Assembly: GCA_016744185.1 (NCBI GenBank)
Contig: JADGEY010000010.1
Span: forward strand, 1 to 45,436
Source of the DNA: Emcibacteraceae bacterium
GTDB lineage: Bacteria; Pseudomonadota; Alphaproteobacteria; Sphingomonadales; Emcibacteraceae
Reading direction: 5' to 3'
DNA: 45,436 bases
Of the stretch, positions 37,391 through 45,436 are shown in pieces (position 1 is the first letter of the stretch; every line of letters starts with the position of its first letter). Made by a program: the position numbers and the translations under genes. The notes under the pieces are model-generated. The model was not told where the DNA came from and did no database searches. It saw nothing but the letters and a program-made list of their open reading frames with translations.

Positions 37391-39274
37391 ATGCCTGTTA
37401 ATTTAACTAAAAAATTACGCCTCTCTGCCTTGCCCGTCTTGATGATAAGCATAAGCCTTCTAGGAATTGCAAAAGCTGAAAAAAGATCCGTTACCCTTTA
37501 TGACGCTGAATTTATTAAAAAGAATGGCAAGATAAATCTCGTAGATATTCTACGTGAAGCCCCAGGGCTTAGCGTTAGCAGAGCGGGCTATCATGGCGCG
37601 CCTGTTAGCGTACATATTCGGGGCGCAGAAAGTAATCATACTTTAGTTTTTATTGACGGCGTTAAAGTGAATAGCCCTCTAAGCGGTGAATATGATTTCG
37701 CTCATCTTTTGTCTTTTGATATTGAACGAGTAGAAATAATTCGGGGGGCAGGCTCTACGCTTTATGGCAGCGGTGCAATTGGCGGCATAATCCAAATCAC
37801 AACCAAAAAAGCAAATAGCCCTTTAAAACTTGAAACACAGACCCAACTTAGCTCCGCAGGGGCTTATACCCTAAGCGCACGGTTTGCAGAAAAAAATGAG
37901 ACAAGAAGTTATGCTTTATCCGCAAGCTTTTTCAAAATTAATAGCCCTGATGCTTTTCCAAGCGGCTTAAAAAAAGACAGCTCCAAAAATTTAAACCTAA
38001 AGATTTATGCCGAAACTAAAATTTCAGATAGATTATCTGCTCATTTTACTTTTTCTCATATAGGCGGCTCTTATAACAACAACACTATTTCCCCTTCTAC
38101 GCTAAATACTGATGACCAGCTCGTCAATAAAGCAGAATATCATTATGTTCAAAACACCCATGCTAGAGTACAAATAAATCTTTCATCTTTCCAAGAAAAT
38201 CTCCAGTCCCATTTAGGGGTATCCTATTTAAATAATCATCAAAAAAATGAAGCTGTAAATGATACAATTTTTGATACACACGGCAAAATCCTAAAATTTG
38301 ATTTTCAAAGTTCTTATGAGCGGAAAGGGGAAAATATAAGCCATAGCCTGACAGGAATAGCAGAATATAAGCAGCTATATTTTGATGCTATATATCCTAC
38401 TATTAAAGGCATAGAGCAGATAGAAAATGACCATCAAATTAGCATAATCGGATCATATAACCTGCAGCTTCCAGATGATCTATCTCTTAATGTTAACGCT
38501 CGTTATGATCATAACGAAATATTCAACGATGCCTTCACCTATAATATTGCTGCCTCTTGGAAATTAGAATCAGAAACCCGAATTTATGCCAGCCATGCTA
38601 CAGCGGTTACAGACCCAACATTTCATGAAAAATATGGGCTATATCCAAATTTTTTTAAAAATAATGAAAATTTAAAACCAGAAAGAACTGCCCATTATGA
38701 AATGGGTATTGAGCAAACCCTTGTTGGGGGAAAGCTCATTTTTGATTTTGCTTTTTTTATCGCTAATTTAAGGAATGAGATTTACATAGATTATAGCTCT
38801 GCATTAGTCTCTTCCCCTATAAATATAACAAATGTAAATAGCCAGCGTAAGGGAGTAGAATTTTCCACCCACGCTAATATTGCCCCTCATACGTATCTTA
38901 CGGCTTCTTATAGTTTTTTAATAGCAAAAGAGCCTATAAGCCACACCAGTAATGATCTTATCCATGAAATTCGCCGTCCCAAAAATATGGCTGCGGTAAG
39001 TGTTAATCATCGGTTTGAAGATGATATGGGCTATCTTAATTTTGGTTTTATCTTAAATGGCGAAAGGGATGACAAGGATTTTTCTGCAAATTATGCTACG
39101 AGAGTAAAACTGAAATCATATCTTCTTGTTCATGCCTCTGTTTCTTATAAAATAACCCAGAATATTGAAGCTTTTATCCGTGCTGAAAATATTTTAAATA
39201 AATCTTATCAAGAAACATATGGCTATGATGCCCAAGGTTTTAATCTGTTTATTGGTCTACGCAGCACGTTTTAA
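37391..39274 (+). CDS. TonB-dependent outer-membrane receptor, BtuB-like
   Basis: A 627-residue receptor with a signal peptide (cleavage after GIAKA, about 29). The plug domain (about 45-145) reads NLVDILREAPGLSVS, VSVHIRGAESNHTLVFIDG and VEIIRGAGSTLYGSGAIGGIIQI. A 22-strand-type barrel follows and ends in an aromatic residue (LFIGLRSTF). Length and plug resemble BtuB. No B12 riboswitch features or btuF/btuCD genes are nearby. With a NiCoT-like permease divergent from it, uptake of a nickel, cobalt or corrinoid chelate is the best guess, and iron-siderophore uptake is the alternative. Confidence 0.88.
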   Translation: MPVNLTKKLRLSALPVLMISISLLGIAKAEKRSVTLYDAEFIKKNGKINLVDILREAPGLSVSRAGYHGAPVSVHIRGAESNHTLVFIDGVKVNSPLSGEYDFAHLLSFDIERVEIIRGAGSTLYGSGAIGGIIQITTKKANSPLKLETQTQLSSAGAYTLSARFAEKNETRSYALSASFFKINSPDAFPSGLKKDSSKNLNLKIYAETKISDRLSAHFTFSHIGGSYNNNTISPSTLNTDDQLVNKAEYHYVQNTHARVQINLSSFQENLQSHLGVSYLNNHQKNEAVNDTIFDTHGKILKFDFQSSYERKGENISHSLTGIAEYKQLYFDAIYPTIKGIEQIENDHQISIIGSYNLQLPDDLSLNVNARYDHNEIFNDAFTYNIAASWKLESETRIYASHATAVTDPTFHEKYGLYPNFFKNNENLKPERTAHYEMGIEQTLVGGKLIFDFAFFIANLRNEIYIDYSSALVSSPINITNVNSQRKGVEFSTHANIAPHTYLTASYSFLIAKEPISHTSNDLIHEIRRPKNMAAVSVNHRFEDDMGYLNFGFILNGERDDKDFSANYATRVKLKSYLLVHASVSYKITQNIEAFIRAENILNKSYQETYGYDAQGFNLFIGLRSTF

Positions 39275-39279
39275 CTTAT

Positions 39280-39447
39280 TTAAGATTTTCTAATTCTTCG
39301 CAGTTTCTTTTTCAGTTTTTTAAGATTTTTTTCAAAAGGATCACTGTTATTTAACTGCTTCACCGCCGAATATCTTACCCGTCTGCTGCTAGGGGCTATC
39401 AGATAATCACCTAGCGGATATTTATGATTTGTGCTTGATAGTTTTAA
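39280..39447 (-). other. Open frame without start codon downstream of hicB
   Basis: A minus-strand frame runs 55 codons from the hicB stop to a TAA at 39280, reading for example GDYLIAPSSRRVRYSAVKQL and a very Lys/Arg-rich end. It has no ATG and only an internal GTG. It could be the tail of a decayed gene or chance. It fills most of the gap between the receptor gene and hicB. Confidence 0.2.
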
Positions 39448-39827
39448 TTAATCCGTTCTAATTCATGGCGAGCCGCTTTTGCTAAAAATGCTGATCTATT
39501 TTTGCTTACGGCGGCAATTTCTTCTAATAAACTTTCATCAATAGATATATTAATTCTTTTGCTTTTTCCTGGCAAAGTAGCCTCAATCATTACGATGCAG
39601 GCGACATTAATATCAGGATCATTTTTAATATCTTTAACTTTGGTTGGCACAGGGAATTTTTCGCCATCCTCCGCCATTCCTGCAATATGTAGATTTAAAG
39701 CTTCTTTGCCTGCTGTAATCGCTTCTTCAATAGTATTTCCCCCAGATACGCAGCCGTTAAAATCGGGATAAAAAACCCCGTATGAACTATCACCCTGCTC
39801 TATGATCGCGATATAATTTTGTCTCAT
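39444..39827 (-). CDS. hicB: HicB-family antitoxin
   Basis: A 127-residue HicB-like antitoxin. The N-terminal partial RNase-H-like domain reads YGVFYPDFNGCVSGGNTIEEAITAGKEALNLHI, the family signature. The C terminus (RINISIDESLLEEIAAVSKNRSAFLAKAA) looks like a ribbon-helix-helix DNA-binding domain that would autoregulate the operon. It lies 48 bases downstream of hicA, the usual gene order, and neutralises the HicA mRNA interferase. Confidence 0.9.
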   Translation of the reverse strand: MRQNYIAIIEQGDSSYGVFYPDFNGCVSGGNTIEEAITAGKEALNLHIAGMAEDGEKFPVPTKVKDIKNDPDINVACIVMIEATLPGKSKRINISIDESLLEEIAAVSKNRSAFLAKAARHELERIN

Positions 39828-39875
39828 TGCTTTTCCCTTTTTGTCGAATTTCTCTTGAATAGTTAAAGCGCACCC

Positions 39876-40064
39876 TTATCGAAGGGATACGCCTGATTGT
39901 TTTTCTATTGATTTTAACGTCCCTATGGTTAGGTCTTTTTTCGGGTGGGGGATAGTAATGCGTCCCTTTTTTGTAGGGTGTTTATATTGATGGTGACTTC
40001 CAACAACATTAACTAATTTCCATCCGTTCGCCTTAATCAATTTTATAACTTTTTTACTATTCAT
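39876..40064 (-). CDS. hicA: HicA-family mRNA interferase toxin
   Basis: A 62-residue double-stranded-RNA-binding-fold toxin that cleaves mRNA independently of ribosomes. The conserved elements are NSKKVIKLIKANGWKLVNVVGSHHQYKHP, with the catalytic His in GSHHQY, and RITIPHPKKDLTIGTLKSI. It precedes hicB on the same strand. HicAB pairs are often horizontally acquired, and this one sits in a small accessory island between the receptor gene and rpsU. Confidence 0.92.
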   Translation of the reverse strand: MNSKKVIKLIKANGWKLVNVVGSHHQYKHPTKKGRITIPHPKKDLTIGTLKSIEKQSGVSLR

Positions 40065-40141
40065 GTCCTCATTCTTATAATAATAACAATATTATTACAC
40101 ACAATACACACAATGCATAAAGAGAAATGCTAAAACCACTC

Positions 40142-40615
40142 TTATTTTCTTTCCACATCCAATGCATCTTCCCCAAGCATATGATCATAAGTTATCCAGC
40201 CCGTCTGGCTGCCAAATTGATCATAAAATTTATGGGCTTCTTTATTTTCATCAGAGGTAATCCATCTGATCAAAGTGCAATCCTGCGCATCAGCAATTTT
40301 CTCTAGCGTGTCAAAGAGCATTTTACCAGCTCCAAGCCGCCGCGCAGAAGGCGATACATAAATATCATCAAGAAACAGCCCTACTTCCCCCACTAAAGGG
40401 CGCAAAAAACGGCGGTAATGAGCAATTCCAACCAATTTTCCGCTCTCATCCACCGCCCCCAACCCTTTAAATTCAGTTTCATAACCCCCAAGCCAGCCCC
40501 AAACAATGTTAAGGTTTTCTTCTGTTAAATCTGCTTTAAAAGCCGTCGCATATTCACGGTACAATGCCGCCCAATGTGCAAATTTAACATCTCGAATTTC
40601 TACTATTTTAATCAT
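40142..40615 (-). CDS. GNAT-family N-acetyltransferase
   Basis: A 157-residue acetyltransferase. The acetyl-CoA loop (motif A) reads DDIYVSPSARRLGAGKMLFDTLEKIA, and motif B EAHKFYDQFGSQTGWITYDHML. The nearest subtype by eye is the group annotated as diamine or aminoglycoside acetyltransferase-like, but the substrate cannot be assigned. It is a single gene between hicA and rpsU. Confidence 0.85.
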   Translation of the reverse strand: MIKIVEIRDVKFAHWAALYREYATAFKADLTEENLNIVWGWLGGYETEFKGLGAVDESGKLVGIAHYRRFLRPLVGEVGLFLDDIYVSPSARRLGAGKMLFDTLEKIADAQDCTLIRWITSDENKEAHKFYDQFGSQTGWITYDHMLGEDALDVERK

Positions 40616-40668
40616 AGATTTATTTTATTTCTTTTAAAGGTTTCATATCTTGGGAGCATTATATAATA

Positions 40669-40705
40669 AAAAAGCCGTTTTCCAAATAGATGAAAACGGC
40701 TTTTT
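40669..40705. terminator. Terminator downstream of rpsU
   Basis: AAAAAGCCGTTTT pairs with AAAACGGCTTTTT across a loop of about 10 bases, with A- and T-runs on both sides. It lies about 30 bases after the rpsU stop on the minus strand. Confidence 0.9.
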
Positions 40706-40733
40706 AAAATTCTTTATTTAAATGGTAAAGCTT

Positions 40734-40940
40734 TTAAAAAGCACCATCACGTTCAAGGCGTTTGCGATCAAGCTTACGAGCACGTCTAATTGCGGCTGCA
40801 TTTTCTCTTGCTCTCTTTTCAGAAGGCTTTTCGAAAAATCTACGCATTTTCATTTCACGGTAAACCCCTTCACGCTGAAGTTTTTTCTTCAGTGCTCGGA
40901 GTGCTTGATCAACGTTGTTATCGCGGACAGTAACCTGCAT
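40734..40940 (-). CDS. rpsU: 30S ribosomal protein S21
   Basis: A 68-residue, strongly basic ribosomal protein: [20 protein letters not shown], then [20 protein letters not shown]21 helps the 30S subunit find the anti-Shine-Dalgarno pairing. It is a single gene closed by a strong terminator and divergent from coq9, a pairing that recurs in alphaproteobacteria. Confidence 0.97.
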   Translation of the reverse strand: MQVTVRDNNVDQALRALKKKLQREGVYREMKMRRFFEKPSEKRARENAAAIRRARKLDRKRLERDGAF

Positions 40941-41116
40941 GGTTATGTCACCTACTTTCTAAATATGTATATAATTAACTTTATGAAACTTTATGTTCCT
41001 AACGGGCTTGTACCAAAATACGACCCCAAAAGATAGTTTTTTATTTCAGGAACTGTTAAAATCATCTATATTCACTAAAATAGAATAAAAATATTTTTAG
41101 AAAAGTATAAAATAAC

Positions 41117-41779
41117 ATGTCAGCCTCTGATTTACCTGATAATTTTCGCTCCCTTTTGCTTAGCGCAGCATTAGAGCATGTCCCTTTTGAGGGCTGGAGC
41201 AGAAAGGCACTTCACCAAGCCGCAAATGAGTTAGAAATCAGCCCTGATATTGCCGATACATATTTCAAAGGGTGCGGCAAGGAACTTATTGATTCATATG
41301 CCAAATTCTGCGATGAAAAAATGATTGCCTCTGCTGAAAAAACCGACCTAACCGCATTAAAAATTCGTGAAAAAATAACCTATTTAGTGCGGACAAGGCT
41401 GGAAATAGAAAAGCCCTTTATCGAGGCAGCAAGGCGTGGCATTTCATTCTTAGCCCTGCCAAATAACCACCTGCTTGCTCTGAGCATTTTATACCGCACG
41501 ACCGATCTTATGTGGCGGCTCAGTCATGATAAATCTACTGATTATAATTTTTATACAAAGCGCATGACGCTGTCCGCTGTTTATAGCAGTGTATTTTTAT
41601 ATTTTATTAATGACGATTCGGGAGATTTTAAAGACACTTGGAACTTCCTTGACCGCCGCATTGAAAATGTCATGCAGTTCGAAAAAGGCAAAGCAAAAAT
41701 CCTAACGGCGGCACATAAAATACCTGCTGTAGCTGATCTTTTTTCAGGCATCTTTAAACGCCCCCGCTGTTCTCTTTAA
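41117..41779 (+). CDS. COQ9-family ubiquinone biosynthesis protein
   Basis: A 220-residue COQ9 homologue, a lipid-binding TetR-like fold that presents quinone intermediates to COQ7 in ubiquinone synthesis. Recognisable parts are the N-terminal helix-turn-helix-like segment (HVPFEGWSRKALHQAANEL), KIREKITYLVRTRLEIEKPF, and the C-terminal TTDLMWRLSHDKSTDYNFYTKRMTL, the most conserved COQ9 stretch. It is divergent from rpsU and its last 4 bases overlap the end of a convergent gene. Confidence 0.9.
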   Translation: MSASDLPDNFRSLLLSAALEHVPFEGWSRKALHQAANELEISPDIADTYFKGCGKELIDSYAKFCDEKMIASAEKTDLTALKIREKITYLVRTRLEIEKPFIEAARRGISFLALPNNHLLALSILYRTTDLMWRLSHDKSTDYNFYTKRMTLSAVYSSVFLYFINDDSGDFKDTWNFLDRRIENVMQFEKGKAKILTAAHKIPAVADLFSGIFKRPRCSL

Positions 41780-43458
41780 TCTGGATCAATCCGTATTATT
41801 TCATTGCCAATTTTAATATGATTCCATTTTGGAGTAATGATCTCAAATTTATTATTTTTAAAGGCCTCTTGAACTTTTTTAATTCCCAAATACCGACTTC
41901 TATCAAGTGTATGTTTTTTCCATTTACCCTCGGCAAAACTAAAAAGAAAACGTCTTGAATAATCTCCATATGTAAAATAATCTTTTTGCCCATCATCATT
42001 TAAATCAATAACCAATATGTATATTTTATCAGAAGTCGCCTTTAAAACTGAATACATCTTTTTTAATAAATCCTCTGATAATGCCTCATCACTTGAATTG
42101 ACAATAACCAGCCTTGCTTCAAATTCTTTTCTGGTATTATAAACAGTCTGATCTGGGTATGGCGTTCCCTTTAAAATATGGTCTATTTTCACATAAATAT
42201 CTGGGTGTGTTTTTTCAATTTTCTTTTGAATATTTATTAAAGCACGCTTCCCTACGGCCGTTCTATTTAAGTAATAATAATTAAAATTCTCATAAGATAC
42301 TTTACCTGATTCTAAGCGTGAAATTTGGCTGTAAACTGCTATTTTTCTAAAATCAAGCAGAGGAGAATTTACAGCAAGCAGGCTAAATAAAACAACAAAT
42401 GCCATTCCAATATTGATTGAGCTAATCTTGCAAACCCAATCATCTCTTTTGCGAATGATAGCCCATAAATAAAAGAGTGAAAATAGAGCAAATATAGCCC
42501 AAATTAAAATGCCCCAACCCCGCCCCGCCGTCCAGCCATATTGCGCAATCCTTGTGAAAAGCCCATAGCCGATAATCAGACTATAAAGAGGAAGAAGAGC
42601 GATCCCCCCATAAACATAGCGGTGCAAAAAAAGCTTATAAGGACGCGTTCCCGTTCCATCTTGGTAGGCTGCATTAACCATAAAAATAATTATCGCCTGC
42701 ATCCAAAGAAGCATGTGGCTGCCATAGCCTGTATTCCAGAGCAGCTCTAGCCCTAAAAAAAGCAAACTGCATAAAAATATGATAGAAACCAGAATTAAAA
42801 CCAACAAAAGATATTTCATCAAAACTTGCTGAATGCGCGTCAAAACATCTATAATTTTTCCTTGACTGCGTAAGATAATGATCGCAAAACCATTACAAAG
42901 GGCAAGAGCTGGATAATAAAAAACTTCACTGGTAAAAAGAGCATAAAAGAAACTAATATTAATAATATTAAATATTGCCGCCCAGAGCATTAACACTCCC
43001 CAAAAAAGCAGAGTGAAAAGAAAAGATAGACAAAGCATTAAAAAATTACGCCATGAAAATTTAAATAACGCACGATAGGATATTTTTGTATTTTCAAGAT
43101 TTTGCTGCATAAACATCGCAAACATAAGCCCTGCAATAATCATTGTCACAATATAAGAGACATAAAAATCCGTGACATTATACCCCCCTGCTCCAATCAA
43201 TTGTGATTTAAAATAAAACCCTAAAAAAGCAAAAAGAAGAGTAAGCCCTAAAGCCCAAAATATAGTCTTTTTAAGGGCATCTTTTTTGATGGATAATAAT
43301 ATTATAAGCGGCACCTCGATGGCAATCGTAAAGGCGGCTACGATCCAATATGAATCTCTAGATGCATATCCTATCTTTGAATGCAGATGTAATAAAAACA
43401 ATCCCTGAATAAAAGCTACGCTAAGCATAATAAATTTAAGATTAAATAACTGTTTCAT
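41776..43458 (-). CDS. DUF4153 multi-spanning membrane protein
   Basis: A 560-residue protein with about eleven hydrophobic segments in residues 5-370 (for example FIMLSVAFIQGLFLLHL, NFLMLCLSFLFTLLFWGVLM and WGILIWAIFALFSLFYLWAII) and a soluble C-terminal region of about 190 residues. The layout matches the DUF4153 family. The soluble part contains LVIDLNDDGQKDYFTYGDYSRRF, with a DxNDDGxxD loop that could bind calcium. Function unknown. It is convergent with coq9, overlapping by 4 bases. Confidence 0.78.
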   Translation of the reverse strand: MKQLFNLKFIMLSVAFIQGLFLLHLHSKIGYASRDSYWIVAAFTIAIEVPLIILLSIKKDALKKTIFWALGLTLLFAFLGFYFKSQLIGAGGYNVTDFYVSYIVTMIIAGLMFAMFMQQNLENTKISYRALFKFSWRNFLMLCLSFLFTLLFWGVLMLWAAIFNIINISFFYALFTSEVFYYPALALCNGFAIIILRSQGKIIDVLTRIQQVLMKYLLLVLILVSIIFLCSLLFLGLELLWNTGYGSHMLLWMQAIIIFMVNAAYQDGTGTRPYKLFLHRYVYGGIALLPLYSLIIGYGLFTRIAQYGWTAGRGWGILIWAIFALFSLFYLWAIIRKRDDWVCKISSINIGMAFVVLFSLLAVNSPLLDFRKIAVYSQISRLESGKVSYENFNYYYLNRTAVGKRALINIQKKIEKTHPDIYVKIDHILKGTPYPDQTVYNTRKEFEARLVIVNSSDEALSEDLLKKMYSVLKATSDKIYILVIDLNDDGQKDYFTYGDYSRRFLFSFAEGKWKKHTLDRSRYLGIKKVQEAFKNNKFEIITPKWNHIKIGNEIIRIDPD

Positions 43459-43553
43459 AACGCCGCCCTCTATATTAATAGCGAATATTTTCCACCCAAT
43501 GACTTTACGTTATTTCTAATGCAAGAGAAATATGTTTAAAATAAGATAAGAAA

Positions 43554-44645
43554 TTAAAGGGGCAGTTTTTCACCAAAAGCATAAAGCCGTGTCACATGCC
43601 CCATTTTACGTCCTGCCCGTGCTTCTGCTTTTCCATAATGATGCACGTTGGCTTTAGGATCACGCAATAGCTCGTTCATTTCTAAAATATCATCTCCGAT
43701 CAGATTAGTCATGACCGCCTGCGCATAAAGCTGCGTACTGCCAAGAGGAAGCCCGCAAATAGCCCGAACATGCTGTTCAAACTGGCTTGTCGGGCAGGCC
43801 TCAATCGTTAAATGACCTGAATTATGAACCCTCGGAGCAATTTCATTAACAATCAATTGTGGCTCATCAGAGGATATAAATAACTCAACCGTTAAAACGC
43901 CCACATAGCTAATTTCAGCAACGATTTTTTCCGCCATGCGACAGGCTTCTTTAGATAAAGATTCTGCTAGACGGGGCGGCGTGATGGAAATATCTAAAAC
44001 ATGATTTTTATGCTGGTTTTCAAAAGGCGTGAATGTTTTAATTTCCCCGTCCTGCCCCCTTGCGACAACAACTGAAATTTCTAAATCAAAATTAATAAAG
44101 CTCTCTATAATCACTTGACTACTGCCAAGGGAGGCAAAAGCATCTGCTACCTCTGATGCGCTGCGGACAATGACCTGCCCCTTCCCATCATAGCCAAAAC
44201 GTCGGGTTTTTAATATTGCAGGATAGCCAATTTTTTCAAGCTCTTTAACCGCTTGCCGCCCCGTAGATACAGCTGCATAGGGCGCAGTTTTAAGACCAAT
44301 ATTATTTAAAAAATCTTTTTCAGTTAATCTGTCCTGTGATATTTGAAGCGCTTTTGCACTAGGAAAAAGCACGGCGCGCTCTGTTAAAAAATTCACTGTT
44401 TCGAGGGGGATATTCTCAAACTCATAGGTTACCACATCAACATCATCAATAAATTTTTGCAAAGCTTTAAAATCCGTATAAGATTCCCGCGTTAATTTAT
44501 CTGTAACCTGTTCTCCTGGGTTTTTATCATAAGGGCAATAAATATGGGTGTGAAAGCCCATTTGCGCCGCTGCCATCGCAATCATACGACCAAGTTGTCC
44601 GCCGCCTAACATACCAATGACAGATCCGGAAGCTAATGTCTTCAT
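43554..44645 (-). CDS. purK: 5-(carboxyamino)imidazole ribonucleotide synthase
   Basis: PurK is an ATP-grasp enzyme converting AIR and bicarbonate to N5-CAIR in purine synthesis. The 363-residue protein starts with GMLGGGQLGRMIAMAA, has VVTYEFENIP, the ATP-grasp sequence AILKTRRFGYDGKGQ, and VNEIAPRVHNSGHLTIEAC near the C terminus. It begins about 12 bases after purE, forming the two-gene purEK unit. Confidence 0.96.
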   Translation of the reverse strand: MKTLASGSVIGMLGGGQLGRMIAMAAAQMGFHTHIYCPYDKNPGEQVTDKLTRESYTDFKALQKFIDDVDVVTYEFENIPLETVNFLTERAVLFPSAKALQISQDRLTEKDFLNNIGLKTAPYAAVSTGRQAVKELEKIGYPAILKTRRFGYDGKGQVIVRSASEVADAFASLGSSQVIIESFINFDLEISVVVARGQDGEIKTFTPFENQHKNHVLDISITPPRLAESLSKEACRMAEKIVAEISYVGVLTVELFISSDEPQLIVNEIAPRVHNSGHLTIEACPTSQFEQHVRAICGLPLGSTQLYAQAVMTNLIGDDILEMNELLRDPKANVHHYGKAEARAGRKMGHVTRLYAFGEKLPL

Positions 44646-44657
44646 ATTACTTTAACC

Positions 44658-45155
44658 TTACATCTCATCTACTGGAAAATCTGCAACAGACGCTGTTTGC
44701 GCCGCTCTAAAACGCTCCAAAGCATCAGAGGTTTTCTGATCTTCAAGAGCGATAATTGCCGCCGCCAATAAGCCTGCATTTTTTGCTCCTGCCTTACCAA
44801 TAGCGAGCGTTCCAACAGGAATTCCTCCAGGCATTTGCGCAATAGATAAAAGACTGTCCATACCGCTAAGAGCTTTAGATTCAACAGGAACCCCCAAAAC
44901 AGGCAGAATTGTCATTGATGCCACCATTCCCGGAAGATGGGCTGCGCCGCCCGCCCCCGCAATAATAACCTTAAGACCATTAGCTTTAGCATTTTTTGCA
45001 TATTCAAATAATCTATCAGCCGTGCGGTGAGCTGAAATGATTTTTGTTTCATAGGCAAGCCCAAGTTCATCTAAAATATCCGCAGCATGCCTCATTGTGC
45101 GCCAGTCCGATTGACTGCCCATAATAACGCTAATAATCGCTTTTTTATCAGCCAT
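44658..45155 (-). CDS. purE: N5-CAIR mutase PurE
   Basis: PurE moves the carboxyl group of N5-CAIR to carbon 4, giving CAIR. The 165-residue protein shows [55 protein letters not shown] and [22 protein letters not shown], the complete class I signature set. The start MADKKAI at 45155 has AAAGGAAC six bases upstream; an in-frame start 23 codons earlier (45224) would add an unrelated hydrophobic leader. Confidence 0.96.
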   Translation of the reverse strand: MADKKAIISVIMGSQSDWRTMRHAADILDELGLAYETKIISAHRTADRLFEYAKNAKANGLKVIIAGAGGAAHLPGMVASMTILPVLGVPVESKALSGMDSLLSIAQMPGGIPVGTLAIGKAGAKNAGLLAAAIIALEDQKTSDALERFRAAQTASVADFPVDEM

Positions 45156-45299
45156 CTCTGTTCCTTTAAATGAGCCAAACATTAAGACTATAAAGTCATT
45201 AAGAAAGTTCAAAATTATAAACATTTTACCAAGAGATACAATAATTATTATAGATCTTTTTAAATTTTAAAAACCCTCCTTCCTTCTCAAAAGAGCCTC

Positions 45300-45331
45300 A
45301 AAATACTCTAAATTTTAATTTAGAGTATTTT
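45300..45331. terminator. Long palindromic terminator upstream of purE
   Basis: AAAATACTCTAAATT and AATTTAGAGTATTTT form a perfect 15-bp stem around two bases, with a T-run to the right. It lies 145 bases upstream of the purE start and probably ends a gene entering from one side of the window edge. The rest of 45156-45436 shows no coding frame and no purine riboswitch. Confidence 0.7.
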
Positions 45332-45436
45332 CATGATCTCAAACCTATTACCAAACAATCAGGGCAGAATCATTAATTGTTAACGTTTCTTTAGGTTAAG
45401 GTGACGATTTTAGTATCTTCTTTTCTTAAAATAGAT

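Noticed and set aside
45370-45402. CtrA-binding site (TTAA-N7-TTAA)
   Set aside because: TTAA elements occur, but the spacings are 3 and 12 bases instead of 7.
45156-45436. Purine riboswitch or PurR-type operator upstream of purE
   Set aside because: No conserved purine aptamer sequence or clear operator was recognised; a terminator hairpin occupies part of the region.

Overview
The window reads as chromosomal DNA of an AT-rich alphaproteobacterium. The evidence is a set of lineage-typical genes in lineage-typical order: chvI-chvG-hprK-rapZ-EIIA-HPr-ahcY-divL-tsaE-amgK/murU-addB-addA-trxA beside pckA, a very short HPr kinase, a DivL-type tyrosine pseudokinase, COQ9 next to rpsU, and AddAB instead of RecBCD. 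The order within the class cannot be settled from the sequence alone. Full biosynthetic gene content argues against a heavily reduced endosymbiont. No tRNA, rRNA, CRISPR array or complete mobile element was seen.

Layout. (a) 1-789: the 3' part of a hybrid-looking histidine kinase whose ATP-binding boxes are eroded. (b) 1004-18998, all minus strand: an 18 kb cluster running from the envelope-stress regulator pair ChvI/ChvG, through HprK, RapZ, an EIIA of the mannose type and HPr, then AhcY, DivL, TsaE, a fused AmgK-MurU and AddB/AddA, to thioredoxin. Many junctions are 4-28 bp overlaps. A 22-bp tandem repeat fills the chvI-chvG gap up to the chvG start codon. (c) 19206-21536, plus strand: pckA and an outer-membrane beta-barrel protein, followed by a gene-poor stretch holding an IS5-type transposase remnant. 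(d) 22077-24947: an Lrp-type regulator divergent from arginase and ornithine aminotransferase. (e) 25019-33378, minus strand: housekeeping run era, rnc, lepB, acpS, pdxJ, DUF2062, pyrE, rel/spoT, rpoZ, folK. (f) 33479-39274: a uracil-DNA glycosylase, a secreted Tyr/Asn/Arg-rich protein, smpB, dapA, a NiCoT-like metal transporter and a divergent TonB-dependent receptor. (g) 39444-45155: a HicAB toxin-antitoxin pair, a GNAT acetyltransferase, rpsU, coq9, a DUF4153 membrane protein, and purK-purE.

How the genes work together. The large cluster places envelope sensing (ChvG/ChvI), a PTS-like phosphorelay (HprK, HPr, EIIA, RapZ), a cell-cycle pseudokinase (DivL) and peptidoglycan amino-sugar salvage (AmgK-MurU) side by side. 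pckA, the gluconeogenic entry point, is divergent from chvI and a plausible ChvI target. The arginine block looks like a self-contained catabolic unit under its Lrp regulator. The NiCoT-like permease and the TonB-dependent receptor share one intergenic region and may form a metal or metal-chelate uptake pair.

The observations most worth following are the Tyr-for-His change in DivL next to a kinase with the opposite defect, the AmgK-MurU fusion, and the variable-looking repeat over the chvG ribosome binding site. I did not find a clear new multi-gene defence or biosynthetic system.
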